Assembly (NCBI RefSeq): GCF_023503965.1
Contig: NZ_CP097298.1
Location: forward strand, 248,001 to 312,000
Length of the DNA: 64,000 nt
DNA from: Brevundimonas albigilva
GTDB lineage: Bacteria > Pseudomonadota > Alphaproteobacteria > Caulobacterales > Caulobacteraceae
Direction of reading: 5' to 3'
Shown in pieces: positions 22,680 through 33,400 of this stretch. Both the position numbers and the translations under genes were made by a program. Positions within the stretch are counted from its first letter, which is position 1. Each line of letters opens with the position of its first letter. The notes beneath the pieces are model-generated. The model saw only the letters and a list, made by a program, of their open reading frames with translations, ran no database searches and was not told the DNA's origin.

Positions 22680-25600
22680 TCAGCCTTCGGCGATGGGCTT
22701 GGGGCCGCCCTCGCGCATCTCCTGGGCCTCCCATTCCTCGATCTTGCGCGCCGTATATTCGGGCGACTTGGTGAAGCGCGCCAGAAGGCCGTAGATCACC
22801 GGCACCACGAACAGGGTCAGCACCGTCGCGAAGATCGCCCCGGTGAAGATCACCACGCCGATGGTCTGGCGGCTGCCCGCGCCCGCCCCTTGCCACAGCA
22901 CCAGCGGCAGGGCGCCGAAGGCGGTGGCGATCGAGGTCATGATGATCGGACGCAGGCGCAGCGAGGACGATTCGATGATCGCCTCGCGGATCGAGCGGCC
23001 CTGGTCGCGCAGCTGGTTGGCGAATTCCACGATCAGGATGCCGTTCTTGGCCGCGACCCCGATCAGGATGATCAGGCCGATCTGGCTGTAGATGTTCAGG
23101 CTGGACCCGGCCATCAGCAGGCCGAACAGCCCGCCGGCGGCGGCCAGCGGCACCGTCAGCATGATGACCGCCGGCGTGATCCAGCTCTCGAACTGGGCCG
23201 CCAGGACCAGGAAGACCAGCAGCAGCGCCAGGCCGAACGCCGCGACGACCGCGCCGCCCGCCTCCTGCTGATCGCGCGCCGCCCCGCCCCACTGGACGAT
23301 CACCCCGCCCTGCGGCTGCTTGGCCGCCTCGGCGCGGAAGAACTGCACCGCGTCGTCGATGGTCATACCGGGGTTCAGGTCGGCCTGCAGGGTGATGGCG
23401 CGCTGGCGATCCAGGCGCCGCCGGTCCGGCGTGTCGCCCGTGGTCTGGGTCTTCACGACCGTGGACAGGGGCACCAGCTGCCCGCCGCCGGTCGCCACGT
23501 ACAGCGCCTCCAGGTCCGCGACCTCGCGCCGGTTGTCGCGGTCGGTCTGCAGGATGACGTCGTACTCCTGCCCGCCCTTGATGTAGGTGGTCGCCCGGCG
23601 TGAGCCGAACATGGTCTCCAGGGTCCGGCCGATCGACTGGGACGAGACGCCCAGCGCGGCCGCCTTCTGCGGATCGACATCGACCAGCAGCCGGGGCGAA
23701 TTGGGCTCGTAATTCAGGCGCGGCCGCGAGAAGCCGGGATTGCCCTGCGCCGCCGCCAGCAGCGGCTGAAGCCAGTTGTAGATCTGCTGATAGTCCGTGC
23801 CCGTCGCGATCAGCTCGATGGAGTTCGATTGCCGCCGCCGCGCTGGAAGGCGCCGGGCGTCGAGGCGTTGACCTGGGCGTCGGTCTGATTGCGCAGCTTG
23901 CCGTTCAGCTCCTGCGCGATCTCCGCCGCCGAACGGTCGCGCTTGGACCAATCCGACAGGACCAGCACCGCATTGCCGGAGTTGAAGCTGCCGCCGCCGA
24001 AGCCGGGGGCGGAAATCAGGAAGCTGTCGGCCTCTCCGTCCGCGCGATATTCCGCCAGCAGCGGCTCCAGCCCCATCATGATCTTGCGCGTGTAGTCGAA
24101 GCCCGCGCCCTCGGGCCCGGCGACGCGCACGGTGACGCGGCCCCGGTCCTCGTCCGGCACCAGCTCGTTGGGCAGCACCAGGAACATCCCCACCGCCCCC
24201 GCCGCGACCAGGGCGATCAGCCCGGCCACGCCGATGACGGCGATGCGGCGGCCCAGCAGCAGATCCAGCGAACGGCCGTAGGACGTCTTCAGCCGGTCCA
24301 TGGCCCAGTCGACGCGCCGCGCGACCCAGCCGCCGCCGTGGGCGGGCTTCAGAATCTTGGACGCCAGCATCGGCGACAGGCTCAGCGCCAGGAAGGCCGA
24401 GAAGGCCACGGCCGCGGCGATGGCGGCCGCCAGCTCCACGAACAACCGCCCGACATACCCCGGCAGGAACAGCAAGGGCGCGAACACCGACAGCAGCACG
24501 ATGGTGGTGGCCACCACGGCGAAGAAGACCTGCCGCGCCCCGCGCTCGGCCGCCACCAGCGGCGGCTCGCCGTGGTCCAGCCGGCGCTGGATGTTCTCGA
24601 CCACCACGATGGCGTCGTCGACGACCAGGCCGATGGCCAGGACCAGCGCCAGCAGCGTCAGCAGGTTCAGCGAAAAGCCGAGCGGGGCCAGCACGATGAA
24701 GGTGGCCAGCAGGCAGATCGGCGCCACGATCGACGGGATCAGCGCCGCGCGAAGACTGCCCAGGAAGATGAAGTTGACCAGGGCCACCAGCGCCATCGAA
24801 ATGCCGATGGTGATCCAGACCTCGTCGATGGCGTGGGAGGTGAAGACCGAATTGTCCGACCCGACCTCGATCGTCACGCCCGGCGGCAGGCTGGGCCGGA
24901 TCTCCTCGATCATCTTCTGGACGCCTTCGGAGATGGCCAGGTCGTTCGACTGGGCCTGACGCGTCACGGCCAGGCCGATCTGATCCATGCCGTTGCCGCG
25001 GAACAGGCGACGCTCCTCCTCCGGCGCCTCCTCCACGCGGGCCACGTCGCCCAGGCGCGTCACATAGGTGGGCTGACCCTGGATGATGGCCGAGGAGCCG
25101 CTGCCGGTCCCGGTCGCCACCGCATTGGACGCCGAGGCGGAGCCGCGCGTGCCGATCGGCAGCTGGCGGAAATCCTCGGGCCGGGCGTAGTTGCGCGCCA
25201 CCCGGACCGTGTAGTCCTTGTCCGTTGACTCCAGCGAACCCGCCGGCAGTTCCACGTTCTGTGTGGTCAGCGCCGTCTCGACGTCGGTGACCGTCAGGCC
25301 GCGCGCCGCCAGGGCCGCCGGGTCGAGCCATATCCGCATCGAATAGCGCTGGTCGCCGTAGATGTTCACCTGCGCGACGCCGGGCACGGTCGCCATCCGG
25401 TCGACCAGATAGCGGTCGGCGTAGTCCGTCAGCTGCAGGCGGTTCATCGTCGTGGACCGCAGGAAGACGATGATGATCGGCTGGCTGTCTGAGTCGGCCT
25501 TGGCCACCTCGGGCGGATCGGCCTGGTCGGGCAGGTTGCCGACCACGCGGCTGACGCGGTCGCGCACGTCGTTGGCGGCGTCGTCGATATTGCGGTCCAG

Positions 25601-25888
25601 CGAAAACTCGATGTTGACGTTGGAGCGACCGTCGCGGCTGGTCGAGTTGATGCGCTCGACGCCCTGGATGCCGGCGATCTGCTGTTCGATCGGTTCGGTG
25701 ATCCGGCTCTCGATGACCTCGGCCGAGGCGCCGGCGTAGGTGGTGTTGACCGACACGATCGGCGGATCCACGTCCGGCAGCTCGCGCACCGGTAGGAAGA
25801 AGAACGCCGCCGCGCCGATCACGCACAGCACAATCGCGGCCACGGCGGCGAAGACCGGCCGCCGGACCGAAACATCGGACAACATCAT
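22680..25888 (-). CDS. RND-family efflux pump inner-membrane transporter (AcrB/MexB type), one frameshift
   Basis: Proton-driven multidrug exporter of the HAE1 group. The N-terminal 690 residues show the first membrane segment, RRPVFAAVAAIVL, the porter domain with GVERINSTSRDGRSNV, and LAIGLVVDDAIVVVENIQRR in the membrane core (the proton-relay aspartates). The C-terminal part has PLSTVVKTQTTGDTPDRRRL and IGVAAKNGILIVEFANQLR. The frame breaks near 23829-23831; one added base gives GGGQSNSIEL and 1069 residues, the normal size. The start overlaps the adaptor stop by 4 bases. Confidence 0.92.
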
Positions 25889-27015
25889 CGGGCGGCGCCC
25901 TGCGCCGCGGGCTGACGCTGGGCCTGGTTCTGACCCTGGCCGGCCACGACGATCGGCGAGCCCGGCTGGATGCGGTTCAGGCCGGACCCCACGATCCGGT
26001 CGCCGGGCTCGATCCCCGACAGGATTTCGACGAAACCGTTTTCGACCGCGCCGGTCTCGATCTCGACGCGCTGGGCGGTCGATCCGTCGTCGCCGCGCGC
26101 GATCCGATAGACGAAGGCGCCGGCGCCCTCGTACTGGATCGCCGACTCCGGCGCCGACGGCGCCTGGCGCTGACCCTGCTGAACGGCGACGCGCAGCAGC
26201 ATGCCGGGGCGGATGCGCCCGCCCGGGTTGGGGAAGACGGCCCGCGCCGTCGCGGCGCGGGTGGTCTCATTGACGCGCGTGTCGATCAGGTCGATCCGGC
26301 CCGAAAAGGGCTCGTCGCCATAGGCGTCGGCGGTCGCCACGATCGGCGTGCCGGGTCGCAGCTGGTTCAAATAGCGTTCCGGCAGGGGGAAATCGACGCG
26401 GATCGTCGAGGTGTCGTCCAGGGTCGTGATCACCGCGCCCGGATTGATCAGGGTGCCGGGGGTGATCGTCGTCAGCCCCAGGGTGCCGGCGAAAGGCGCG
26501 CGGATGACCCGGTCGCCGCGCCGCGCACGCGCGGCCTCCAGCGACGCGCGGGCGCTCTCCAGGGCGGTTTCGGCGTTCTCGGCCGTCACGCGCGGCGCGA
26601 CGCCCCGGTCCGCCAGGGCCTTGTACCGGTCGTACTCGCGCTGAGCCTGGGCCAGTTGCGCGCGCGCCTCGATGATGGCGGCGTCCTCTTCCAGCGCCTG
26701 CAGCTCGACCAGCGGCGCGCCGGCGCTGACGCGCTGACCGTCCTTGAACATCACCCGCGTGATCAGCTCCGTCGTCGACGAGGTGATGTTCACCGAGCGA
26801 GCGCCCCGCGCCACGCCCAGCACCCGGATCTGGTCCGAGAAGGGGCGCTGCGTCACTTCGACCTGCGACACCTGCTGCGCGTGTCGCGCGCCGCCCGCGG
26901 GACCGGCCGCGCCCTCCGGCCCTGACGAGGCGAAGGTGATCCGCACGATCGCGGCCACGACCATCAGGACAAGCAGCGCCGCGGCCGCGATGAGGAAGAA
27001 GTGCCGTTTGATCAC
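25885..27015 (-). CDS. RND efflux periplasmic adaptor (membrane fusion protein)
   Basis: Links the RND pump to an outer-membrane channel. GTG 27015 is chosen because it directly precedes the membrane anchor (IKRHFFLIAAAALLVLMVV). The 376-residue protein has the lipoyl half motifs (VMFKDGQRVSAGAPLVELQ and VIRAPFAGTLGLTTITPGTLI) around a helical hairpin EYDRYKALADRGVAPRVTAENAE, a beta barrel and a C-terminal Gln-rich tail. Translation is coupled to the pump gene. No outer-membrane factor of the TolC type is present nearby. Confidence 0.92.
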   Translation of the reverse strand: MIKRHFFLIAAAALLVLMVVAAIVRITFASSGPEGAAGPAGGARHAQQVSQVEVTQRPFSDQIRVLGVARGARSVNITSSTTELITRVMFKDGQRVSAGAPLVELQALEEDAAIIEARAQLAQAQREYDRYKALADRGVAPRVTAENAETALESARASLEAARARRGDRVIRAPFAGTLGLTTITPGTLINPGAVITTLDDTSTIRVDFPLPERYLNQLRPGTPIVATADAYGDEPFSGRIDLIDTRVNETTRAATARAVFPNPGGRIRPGMLLRVAVQQGQRQAPSAPESAIQYEGAGAFVYRIARGDDGSTAQRVEIETGAVENGFVEILSGIEPGDRIVGSGLNRIQPGSPIVVAGQGQNQAQRQPAAQGAAR

Positions 27016-27128
27016 GCGAGACTCGCAAGACGGGGAGTGGCGCACGCTTAACGGCTGGCGCCGCCAACGCAAGATTAAGTCTCTGTAACGCGCCGCCCGG
27101 CCGTTTCCGTCGCGGAAATCGCCTCTTT

Positions 27129-27818
27129 TCAGAACCGTCGCCAGACCGCGACGATCGGCCCGCTGGAAATCGGCGTCTCGCGGCCCGCCACCGTGCGCCG
27201 CCATCCCGCCTGAAGGCTCCAGTCGCCGGCGTCGCGCACCAGCGACGCCTCCACCGACAGCCACCGCGCCCCGGCGTCGGCCGCGCCGCCATAGGCCTGG
27301 GCCAGCGCCATCCAGCGCCCGGCGAAGCGGGCGCCCGCCGTGGCGTCCAGCCGGGTCTCGTCCGGAAGCTGGTCGCGCAGCCGCCGCGCGGCCTGCGCCT
27401 CCACGAAGACGCCGTCCAGCCCGCGCGCCGGCCCCCAGCTGCGTCCGGCCGCAACCCGCGCCTCCCAATCGTGCTCGCCCACGCCCGGAGGCGCATAGCC
27501 GGCGTTTCGCCCGACCCCGGCCTGGGCGTAGCCCACGTAGGCGCTGACGGCCCCGGCGGCGCCGCGGTGAACCTGCCACGTCAGGCCCAGCTCGATCGGC
27601 CCGCGGCCCTCGTAGTCGACGAAGGCGTCCTCTCCCGACTGCACTTCGGCCTTGAGCTGGACGGACAGCCGATCGGCGACGCCGTATTCGGCGTGGAGCG
27701 CCAGGGCGTCGTCGCGTCGAAGCGCCTGCAGCGGCTGCTCGATCCCGGCGGGATCGAAGGCGGTCTGCGCCTCCATCCGCTCATATTTGACGATCGCCTG
27801 GCCCTGTCCGCGCGGCAT
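27129..27818 (-). CDS. Probable outer-membrane beta-barrel protein (5' end unresolved)
   Basis: Alternating polar/aromatic strands (VSAYVGYAQAGVG, LDATAGARFAGRWMALAQAY, WSLQAGWRRTV) and the C-terminal VAVWRRF, ending in Phe, fit an outer-membrane barrel. The first in-frame ATG gives 229 residues without a signal peptide, but the open frame continues upstream to about 27900 and encodes LRRLSLAAGGAVAIAASQAHASA, a convincing signal peptide with no ATG, GTG or TTG before it. The true start may be lost to a base error or be a CTG at 27884. Function unknown. Confidence 0.55.
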   Translation of the reverse strand: MPRGQGQAIVKYERMEAQTAFDPAGIEQPLQALRRDDALALHAEYGVADRLSVQLKAEVQSGEDAFVDYEGRGPIELGLTWQVHRGAAGAVSAYVGYAQAGVGRNAGYAPPGVGEHDWEARVAAGRSWGPARGLDGVFVEAQAARRLRDQLPDETRLDATAGARFAGRWMALAQAYGGAADAGARWLSVEASLVRDAGDWSLQAGWRRTVAGRETPISSGPIVAVWRRF

Positions 27819-27880
27819 GACCCAGGCGCTGGCGTGCGCCTGCGAAGCGGCGATCGCGACGGCGCCGCCGGCGGCCAGGC

Positions 27881-28650
27881 TCAGACGTCGTAGCCAGGCG
27901 ACTTTCGATCCAGCTGACGCAGCGCGCCGGGCCAGGCCAGGGCGGAGATGAAACCGATCCCCGTCCCTGCTCCTTCGTCTCGGCCTGCGCTTCGTCGGGC
28001 GCGATCAGCACCTGCTCGCGCCCGACGGACAGCGCCGCCACCTGCTGCGCGCAGGCCCGTTCCAGGAAGAAGATGCCGATCCATGCCTGCGCCGCGGTCT
28101 CCCCGACCGCCAATGTGCCGTGGTTGCGCAGCAGCATCAGCGGCTTGTCCCCCAGGTCGGCCACCAGACGCTCGCGCTCGTCATGGTTCAGGGCCAACCC
28201 CTCATAACCATGATACGCAACCTGATGCTGCAGTAAACACGCGTTCTGGCTGATGGGCAGCAGGCCGCCCTGCTGCGCCGCCACTCCGACCCCGTTGACC
28301 GTATGCAGGTGGATGACGAATTTGGCGTCCTCGCGCGCGGCGTGGACCGCCGAGTGGATGGTGAAGCCCGCGGGATTGATGAAATACGGCGTCTCGCCGA
28401 CGATGTCGCCGTCCAGGTCCACCTTCACCAGGGACGAGGCCGTGATCTCGTCGAAATAGAAGCCGTACGGATTGATGAGGAAATGATGCTCCGGCCCCGG
28501 CACGCGGGCCGATATGTGGGTGAAGATCATGTCGTCCCAGCCGTGCAGGGCGACCAACCGGTAGAGCGCGGCCAGCTCAACGCGCGTCCGCCATTCGGCT
28601 TCGCTCACGCGGGACTTCATCGAAACGGGGGCGCCGTCCGCCATTGCCAT
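27881..28650 (-). CDS. Class II aldolase/adducin family protein, one frameshift
   Basis: Zinc-dependent sugar-phosphate aldolase or epimerase fold. The metal ligands are seen in FVIHLHTVNGVG and LMLLRNHGTLAVGETAAQAW; WDDMIFTHISAR near residue 36 is the usual N-terminal motif. The frame breaks in the C run 27959-27962; one base restores KEQGRGIGFISALAWPGALRQLDRK and a stop at 27881, giving 256 residues. The substrate is not predictable. The stop codon overlaps the signal-peptide region of the downstream barrel gene. Confidence 0.82.
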
Positions 28651-28826
28651 TCCTCCTGCCTCTGCTGGGCTTTGCCCGCAGCGTCCCCCGTCGCCGCCTC
28701 GGCGTCAACCGAATCCGCGCCAGCCGCCGGCCGTTAACCCTTCCGTTTCACACCTCGTTAACCGCACCTTCACGACCCTGACGGCACAGTCCTTTGCGTG
28801 ATTCCATCCTGGAGCCAGGAGCCGCC

Positions 28827-29960
28827 GTGTCCGCTGTTCTACAGTTCAGGCCGTCCTCCGACGCTTCGGGAGCCGCCGACGTGTCGCGTCTGCTGCAGTT
28901 GGCCCACAGCCGATCGCCGGACGACCGCCAGCGGCTGCTGCTCGGCGTCGTCGCCCTGTGCGACGCCGCCCCGCCCGGCAGCGAGATGGAGCCGGTCCTC
29001 AGCGAGATCTTCGTCACCCTGGCCGCCCAGGCCGAGCGGGATGTGCGCCAGCTGCTGTCCGAGCGTCTGGCCGACGCGTCCTGGGCGCCGCCGGCGCTGA
29101 TCAACATGCTGGCCCTGGACGAGATCGAGATCGCGCGTCCCGTCATCCTGGCCAGCCCCCTGCTCAAGGACGCCGACCTGCTGCGCGTCCTGATCGAGTC
29201 CACCCTGGAACATCAGATCGCGGTCGCGCGACGTCCGCACCTGGCCGGACCCGTGGTCGAGGCCATCATCGACCGGGGCGAGGCGGTCACCATGACCGCC
29301 CTGGCCTCCAATCGCACCGCCGAGATCGGCGAGGCGGCGATGCGGCGGCTGGTGGCCCATTCGCAGCGGATCGCCGGCCTGCGCGCGCCCCTGACCCGCC
29401 ATCCCCGCCTGAGCGAAGAGATGGCCCAGCAGCTCTATCAGTGGGTCGGCCAGGCGCTGCGACAGTCGATCAGCGAACGGTTCCGCATCGACGACCGGCT
29501 GTTGAACGCCGCGATACAGGACGCCGCCCACGTCGCCGCCGGCGGCGCGGCCTGTCGCACCGTGCCCCAACCGTCGGGGCGGGCCGAGGACCTGGAGCGC
29601 CAGGAAATGGAACGTCGGCTGGTCGAAAAGCTCAAGAGCGCCGGCCAGCTTCGTCCCGGCCTTCTGGTGCGGGCGCTGCGCGAACAGCGCTTCGGCTTGT
29701 TCGAGCAGGCCTTGATGGCGCTGGGCGGCTTCAGCCTGGCCCAGGTGCGCGGCGCGATCCGGTCCCCCACGGCCGAACCCCTGTATCTGGCGTGCATCGC
29801 CGTCGGCGTCGACCGCGCGGTCTTTCCGTCGCTGCTGACCGAGGTCCGTCATCTGTCCGGCGGCCTGCCGGGCCAGGGCGGCTGGACCCCCACCACCCTG
29901 GGCGGCGCGGCCGCCGCCCGCGCCTTCCGCCAGATGATGGAAAGGCCGGCGGGCATTTGA
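28827..29960 (+). CDS. DUF2336 domain protein (first copy)
   Basis: A 377-residue mostly helical protein with the DUF2336 pattern: [20 protein letters not shown], then repeated helical pairs such as [12 protein letters not shown] and [20 protein letters not shown]. The family is nearly restricted to alphaproteobacteria and has no settled function; the repeated pairs suggest a HEAT-like scaffold. GTG 28827 is chosen because AGGAG precedes it by six bases; a TTG at 28794 is possible. Two TTAACC half-sites lie upstream at 28734 and 28758. A second DUF2336 gene lies 1.4 kb downstream on the other strand. Confidence 0.8.
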   Translation: MSAVLQFRPSSDASGAADVSRLLQLAHSRSPDDRQRLLLGVVALCDAAPPGSEMEPVLSEIFVTLAAQAERDVRQLLSERLADASWAPPALINMLALDEIEIARPVILASPLLKDADLLRVLIESTLEHQIAVARRPHLAGPVVEAIIDRGEAVTMTALASNRTAEIGEAAMRRLVAHSQRIAGLRAPLTRHPRLSEEMAQQLYQWVGQALRQSISERFRIDDRLLNAAIQDAAHVAAGGAACRTVPQPSGRAEDLERQEMERRLVEKLKSAGQLRPGLLVRALREQRFGLFEQALMALGGFSLAQVRGAIRSPTAEPLYLACIAVGVDRAVFPSLLTEVRHLSGGLPGQGGWTPTTLGGAAAARAFRQMMERPAGI

Positions 29961-29991
29961 CATCGCCGCCAAGCTCGGTTCACGTCCCCGC

Positions 29992-30756
29992 GTGACCCTG
30001 ACCCTCGCCTTCGTCGCCAGCGACCGCCCGGAAGCGCAGCAGGCTCGTGCAGCCCTGGCCGCGCGCTATGGGGCCGTACCGGAATCCGAGGCCGATGTGA
30101 TCGTCGCCCTGGGCGGCGACGGCCAGATGCTGGAGACCCTGCACGCCAACCTGCGACGCCGCACGCCCGTGTTCGGCATGAACCGGGGATCGGTCGGCTT
30201 CCTGATGAACGACTTCAGCGAGCATGACCTGCCCGAACGGATCGCCTCGGCCGAGCGGACGGTCATCCATCCCCTGCAGATGGACGCCTGGACCGAGAGC
30301 GGAGAAGTGCACACCGGCCTGGCGATCAACGAAGTGTCGCTTCTGCGCCAGACCCGCCAGACGGCCAAGCTGCGCATCACCATCGACGACCGGGTGCGGC
30401 TGGACGAGCTGTCGTGCGACGGGTGCATGGTCGCGACGCCGGCCGGCTCCACCGCCTACAACCTGTCGGCGCACGGCCCCATCATTCCGCTGAATGCGCG
30501 CATCCTGGCGCTGACGCCGATCAGCGCCTTCCGGCCGCGTCGCTGGCGCGGCGCCCTGCTGTCGCACGAGGCCAAGGTCGCCTTCGAGGTGCTGGAGCCG
30601 GACAAGCGTCCGGTCTCGGCCACCGCCGACAACTTCGAAGTGCGGCGCGTGGCGCGGGTGGAGGTGCGAGAGCGCCGCGACGTGGCCCTGACCATGCTGT
30701 TCGACGCCGGCCGATCCTATGAGGAGCGGGTCATGGCCGAGCAATTCTCCCAGTGA
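29992..30756 (+). CDS. nadK: NAD kinase
   Basis: Phosphorylates NAD to NADP. The 254-residue protein has the diagnostic GGDG (residues 41-44) followed by MLETLH, then [13 protein letters not shown] and the nucleotide-binding [23 protein letters not shown]. It is a short bacterial form. It starts with GTG 31 bases after the DUF2336 stop, so the two are probably cotranscribed. Confidence 0.93.
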   Translation: MTLTLAFVASDRPEAQQARAALAARYGAVPESEADVIVALGGDGQMLETLHANLRRRTPVFGMNRGSVGFLMNDFSEHDLPERIASAERTVIHPLQMDAWTESGEVHTGLAINEVSLLRQTRQTAKLRITIDDRVRLDELSCDGCMVATPAGSTAYNLSAHGPIIPLNARILALTPISAFRPRRWRGALLSHEAKVAFEVLEPDKRPVSATADNFEVRRVARVEVRERRDVALTMLFDAGRSYEERVMAEQFSQ

Positions 30757-30816
30757 GCGGTCACGGCTTCTTAAGGCAGATGCCCTAGCGTCGCCGCAGA
30801 TCGTAGGGAGTACGCC

Positions 30817-31293
30817 ATGAGCAATTCCGCGCAAGTCATCCGCCCGCCCAACACCCTTCGCATGAAGGTCGGCGGCGGTTTCGGCATCAATGCGGACGCC
30901 ATCGCCAAGGCGGAGGAGGCCCTGAAGGCCATGTCGGCCCAGTTCAGCCAGTGGCTGAACGACGAGGTCGCCAAGCTCGATCAGGCCCAGGCGGACATCC
31001 GCGACCAGGGCTACACGCCCCAGACCGCCGAGGCCCTCTACTTCCGCGCCCACGACCTGAAGGGCCTGGGCACGACCTACGAATATCCGCTGGTGACGCG
31101 CATCGCCGGGTCGCTGTGCCGCCTGCTGGACGACGCGGATACGCGCATGAACGCGCCCGTCGTGGTTCTGGACGCCCATATCGACGCCATCCGCGCCGTG
31201 GTGCGCGACCAGATCAAGACCGATGACCATCCGACCGGCCGGGTTCTGGCCGAAACCCTTGAAGCCAAGGTCGCCGAGCACCGCCAGGCCTGA
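30817..31293 (+). CDS. Hpt (histidine phosphotransfer) domain protein
   Basis: A 158-residue stand-alone phosphotransfer protein. The motif YFRAHDLKGLGTTYEYP places the phosphorylatable histidine at residue 79, in a helical bundle followed by LCRLLDD. It would pass phosphate between a hybrid kinase and a response regulator; no kinase is adjacent, so partners are encoded elsewhere. It follows nadK by 60 bases and ends at a terminator. Confidence 0.8.
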   Translation: MSNSAQVIRPPNTLRMKVGGGFGINADAIAKAEEALKAMSAQFSQWLNDEVAKLDQAQADIRDQGYTPQTAEALYFRAHDLKGLGTTYEYPLVTRIAGSLCRLLDDADTRMNAPVVVLDAHIDAIRAVVRDQIKTDDHPTGRVLAETLEAKVAEHRQA

Positions 31294-31318
31294 TCGCCGG
31301 CTGACAGGACGATCGAAG

Positions 31319-31345
31319 AGGCCCGCCTATCGGCGGGCCTTTTTG
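31319..31345 (+). terminator. Terminator after the Hpt gene
   Basis: Perfect 9-bp stem AGGCCCGCC (31319-31327) and GGCGGGCCT (31332-31340) with loop TATC and a T5 run at 31340-31344. Confidence 0.9.
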
Positions 31346-31349
31346 TATC

Positions 31350-32494
31350 TCAGGCCGCGTTGGCGGCGGCGATCTGCGCCCGATAGGCGGGCTGGTCCAA
31401 CCGCTCCATCAGATAGACCAGATCGTCGCGCATGGCGTTGGGCCGCTGGGTCAGGAACCGCTCCAGCATGCGTTGGCGGAAGACGTCGCCCGAGGTGTCG
31501 ATCCCTTCGGCCGACAGCGCCTTCCACGTGTCCACCCCGGACCGGAACGCCTGGAACAGGCGCGGCGGAAGCCCCGCCCGGTCGTAGATGGCCTTCAGCC
31601 CCAGCGGCCCCGCGTCATGCACCATCAGCCAGGCGCGGCTGTGCGGCGTGTTCGCCAGCTCCGCCAGCCCATGCTCGACCATCGCCATCTGTCCCCGCGC
31701 CAGCGCGCGCAGCATCAGCGACGGGGTCAGGGCCTTGCGCGCGTTCAGCTGGGCCACGAAGGCGCCCAGATCCGGCGTGGACGACGCCTGGTCGATCAGG
31801 TCCACGGTCGCGCGTTCGCGGGCGAAGGTCGCCAGGCGAATGGCCGTCTCCGGCGCGATGGCGTGGGCGTGGATCAGATGATCGCGCACCGCGTCGCTGG
31901 CCAGTTCGATCAGCCGCTCCGTCACATGCAGCGGCAGGGCTTGGCGATAGGCCATCGCGGCGACGACCTCTTCGGATTGCGGAAAGCGATCGACCACGAC
32001 CGACAGCGCCTGTTCGGACAGATCCGCATTGTCGTTGGCGACCAGGATGCGGACCGCCTGCTCGTTCGCCTCGGCCGCCATCACGCCGGCGACGTCGCGC
32101 GACACCCGCCGCCGCGCCCCGCCACCGCCGCCTGGCGCAGGGTCGAGCCGGCGCGCACGATCTCGATCAGATCCCCGTCGGTGAAGACCGGCGAGGCGCC
32201 GATTATCGGCAAGGCGATGCTGTCGACGTCGGCGGCCAGCCGGCGCGCCACGTCATGCGGAATCAGGTCCGAGGCCTTCAGCGTCACCGCCATGGCGCGA
32301 CGGACCAGTTCGGCGGCGTCCTGCGCCAGCAGCCGGATGATCTTCTGCGCCGCGACGCGCCCCGCCTCGTCCAGCGGCGCGCGCTCCATGCTGCGGCACA
32401 GCTTGTGGGCGGCCTCGGCCCGTTCGTCCTCGTCCGCGGCCTGGACCAGGCGGCGGATATCCAGTTCGGTCAGGCGGGCGCGATAGGCGGTCAT
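31350..32494 (-). CDS. DUF2336 domain protein (second copy), one frameshift
   Basis: Paralogue of the protein at 28827, in opposite orientation. The N-terminal part (ATG 32494) has ELDIRRLVQAADEDERAEAA and ADVDSIALPIIGASPVFTDGDLIEIV; the rest, in a second frame, has ERATVDLIDQASSTPDLGAFV and LGLKAIYDRAGLPPRLFQAF. One base lost in the C run 32117-32120 restores VAGARRRVSRDVAG and 381 residues. A TTAA-N7-TTTA element lies 50 bases upstream. Function unknown. Confidence 0.8.
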
Positions 32495-32543
32495 GGAGCT
32501 CGGGCGGAATCGGCGTCTGGGCCGCAGCATGACCCTGACATGT

Positions 32544-32558
32544 TTAACGCCCGGTTTA
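32544..32558. promoter_or_regulatory. CtrA-like box upstream of the second DUF2336 gene
   Basis: TTAA, seven bases, TTTA (one mismatch from TTAA-N7-TTAA), 50 bases before the DUF2336 start at 32494. CtrA is the cell-cycle master regulator of Caulobacterales; binding is inferred from pattern only. Confidence 0.4.
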
Positions 32559-32576
32559 CCATCGAGGATCGACCGC

Positions 32577-33374
32577 TCAGCCCGTTTCCTTGTCGAACGG
32601 CGAGAAGGCGCCGCCGAAGCCGCTCGTCGACGATCCGTCCTGCCCCAGCAGCAGGGCCAGCAGACCCTGATCCTGCTTCAGCCGATCCAGGCGCGCCGCC
32701 AGCAGCTGATCCCGCTCGCCGAGAACGGGCGTGGAAGAGGATCCGTCCCCGGCGCCGGCGGCGGGCGTCCCCTGCCCCGCCGAGCGCTGCAGATTGGCGT
32801 GCACCTCGGCGACCGAGGCCGGGCGGCCGCCGGTATAGAAGATGCTGCGGTTGGCGCGCGCCGCCTCGGGGAACAGGGCCGCGGCGCTGGCCCCGGGATT
32901 GCGGTCCATCGCCTCCATCAGCTGGGCGGCGCCCGCCGGTCCCAGAAAATGGGCCGCGTACAGGTCGCCCGCGCCCGGCTCCCGTCCGGTCCGGCCCCGC
33001 AGATAAGCGGCGTTCGACGCGGTCAGCTCGGCCGCCATGGCCGAGGCCGCCTGGGGGTCGAACCGCAGGTCCAGCACGACGTTGCGCGCCGAGCCCTCGA
33101 CCCGCCAGCGCCCGTCCGCGCCCCTGTGGATCAGGTCGGCGTACTGGCCGTAGCCGTGCTGGGCCCCATGCTTCTTGACGGTCGAGAGCCAGGTCTGTTC
33201 GATAAACTGGAAAAGCCCCGCCGCCGAAGAGGTGCGCGCCCGCGCCGACGGGTTCATCGCGCTTTCGCGCTGGGCGGTCTTCATCATGAAGTCGAAGTCG
33301 ACGCCCACGACGTTGGAGGCGCGCCGGATGGCCGCCTCGACACCGCCTCCAGAGGGAATCGCGCCGATGCTCAT
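32577..33374 (-). CDS. Lytic transglycosylase (SLT domain)
   Basis: Cleaves glycan strands of peptidoglycan. The 265-residue protein has the SLT catalytic glutamate in TAQRESAMNPSARA (about residue 37), followed by SSAAGLFQFIEQTW and AAYLRGRTGREP...LYAAHFLGPAGAA, the typical order for the family. It has no clear signal peptide at its start, so export could use a flagellar or other route. The C-terminal third is low-complexity. CtrA-like sites lie just upstream. Confidence 0.82.
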   Translation of the reverse strand: MSIGAIPSGGGVEAAIRRASNVVGVDFDFMMKTAQRESAMNPSARARTSSAAGLFQFIEQTWLSTVKKHGAQHGYGQYADLIHRGADGRWRVEGSARNVVLDLRFDPQAASAMAAELTASNAAYLRGRTGREPGAGDLYAAHFLGPAGAAQLMEAMDRNPGASAAALFPEAARANRSIFYTGGRPASVAEVHANLQRSAGQGTPAAGAGDGSSSTPVLGERDQLLAARLDRLKQDQGLLALLLGQDGSSTSGFGGAFSPFDKETG

Positions 33375-33400
33375 GACGGCTCGACGGTGGCCGAACAGGG

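Noticed and set aside
31223..33178. 651-codon plus-strand frame
   Set aside because: Starts inside the Hpt gene and runs antisense to DUF2336 and the transglycosylase; Pro/Arg-rich, no domain.
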